NCBI GenBank assembly: GCA_963702175.1
Contig: OY969721.1
Span: 124,001-188,000, forward strand
Reading direction: 5' to 3'
DNA from: VRUE01 sp963702175
GTDB lineage: Bacteria; Actinomycetota; Thermoleophilia; Solirubrobacterales; 70-9
DNA: 64,000 nt
The stretch's first letter is position 1. Every line of letters starts with the position of its first letter. Of this stretch, positions 63,648 to 64,000 are shown in pieces. Below the pieces are notes generated by a model. That model was not told the DNA's origin, searched no databases, and worked only from the letters and a program-made list of their open reading frames with translations. Position numbers and translations under genes: made by a program.

Positions 63648-63805
63648 GAGGCTCGAGCCCGTGCGAGAGCCGTCTCACCGTTTGACCCAACACAAACGGC
63701 GCGGGAGCTGATCTCTCTCGATCCCGTGGGATCGCGAGGAGGCGCCCACCCTTTACTTCAAGGGATCAAAGCCAGAGGCGGTACCGGCGGGCTGGAGCCT
63801 CTTTT
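63648..63805 (+). ncRNA. ssrS: Probable 6S RNA
   Basis: A 158-nt gene-free stretch with the 6S layout. The closing stem pairs GAGGCTCGAGCCCG (63648-63661) with CGGGCTGGAGCCTC (63788-63801; one mismatch) and is extended by GCCGTCTC/GAGGCGGT, then TTTT. A central bubble contains CGTTTG/CAAACG on the 5' side and CCCTT/AAGGG on the 3' side. The apical stem includes CTCGATCCC/GGGATCG. The 3' segment GCGCCCACCCTTTACTTCAA resembles the conserved GGCACCCACCTT-TTCAAG of known 6S RNAs. 6S RNA mimics an open promoter and binds sigma-70 RNA polymerase in stationary phase. Confidence 0.6.
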
Positions 63806-63887
63806 GGTGAACCTGGCTCGGTCGGGCGGGGCGCGCGTCAGCCACGCACCCCACCCTCCCTCGACAGGTTCATACTTTTGGGAATAG

Positions 63888-64000
63888 ATGAGTAGAGAGC
63901 TCTTTGAGGCCTATCTGTGTGACGAGACCCGGCGGGGAGAGGCGCCTAAGGGCGCTTTCACGGGCGCGGCCGGGGGAGCGGCCTGTGGGGATCTTTCTCG
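63888..64000 (+). CDS. NifU-like Fe-S scaffold protein, 5' part (runs off window)
   Basis: ATG 63888 opens MSRELFEAYLCDETRRGEAP and continues KGAFTGAAGGAACGDLS to the window end. The AGGAACGD phrase corresponds to the first conserved Cys of NifU/IscU scaffolds (usually NPxCGD). Some actinobacteria fuse such a domain to the tRNA thiolase MnmA; the window ends too early to tell. The codon pattern and the position after the RNA terminator support a real gene. Confidence 0.6.
   Translation, partial: MSRELFEAYLCDETRRGEAPKGAFTGAAGGAACGDLS

Overview
The window is GC-rich (by eye about two thirds G+C; not computed) and densely packed. It has many GTG/TTG starts and 4-bp ATGA/GTGA gene overlaps. Its core genes fit a deep-branching actinobacterium, most likely class Thermoleophilia / order Solirubrobacterales. 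That placement is inferred from protein style and gene order, not from a database search. Pointers are a Pol I with a degenerate proofreading domain, an S1 protein with a long acidic tail, a K+-independent H+-pyrophosphatase, an M29-like aminopeptidase next to a glutamate formimidoyltransferase, and families of secreted beta-rich proteins of unknown function.

Layout. 1-9.3 kb: 3' part of polA, an ECF-like sigma factor with a probably frameshifted tail, a small DMT transporter, an FAD oxidoreductase, rpsA, then a coupled run coaE / lytic transglycosylase / MFS transporter / anchored protein. 9.3-13 kb: XRE regulator, DoxX-like protein, and a complete IS5-type element whose right end lies 17 bp before uvrB. 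13-19 kb: MmgE/PrpD protein, a 359-bp nested inverted repeat between two convergent genes, NTF2-like and VOC proteins, and uvrA behind a LexA-type box. 19-24 kb: sugar ABC transporter, ROK kinase, hexapeptide acyltransferase. 23.8-26 kb: panC-panD-panB. 26-32.3 kb: FmdB-like protein, family-4 uracil-DNA glycosylase, and the t6A cluster tsaE-tsaB-rimI-tsaD, interrupted by secreted-protein genes. 32-37.2 kb: glutaredoxin-like protein, rex, carboxylate-amine ligase, a frameshifted acetyltransferase, hppA.

37.2-52.1 kb is an accessory island of secreted proteins. It holds two very large beta-propeller/surface proteins, three paralogues of a ~298-aa family (family B), and several members of a Cys-containing beta domain family (families A and C). 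Family A genes are rich in TTA leucine codons, unlike the neighbouring high-GC genes. One carries a recent in-frame internal duplication whose first copy is broken by a 2-bp insertion. Several genes have similar -35/-10 promoters (17-bp spacing) and strong hairpin terminators.

52-64 kb returns to housekeeping genes: a divergent LeuRS-like class I tRNA ligase with a degenerate editing pocket, a promoter-plus-hairpin stretch that may encode a structured RNA, threonine synthase, tRNA(CAU), aminopeptidase, glutamate formimidoyltransferase, MBL hydrolase, hisS, aspS, a probable 6S RNA, and the start of a NifU-like protein.

Five genes show probable frameshifts (sigma tail, IS transposase, acetyltransferase, a hypothetical at 37.2-37.9 kb, and the duplicated family A gene). 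The IS one sits in a G7 run and may be programmed. The others could be real decay or assembly indels.
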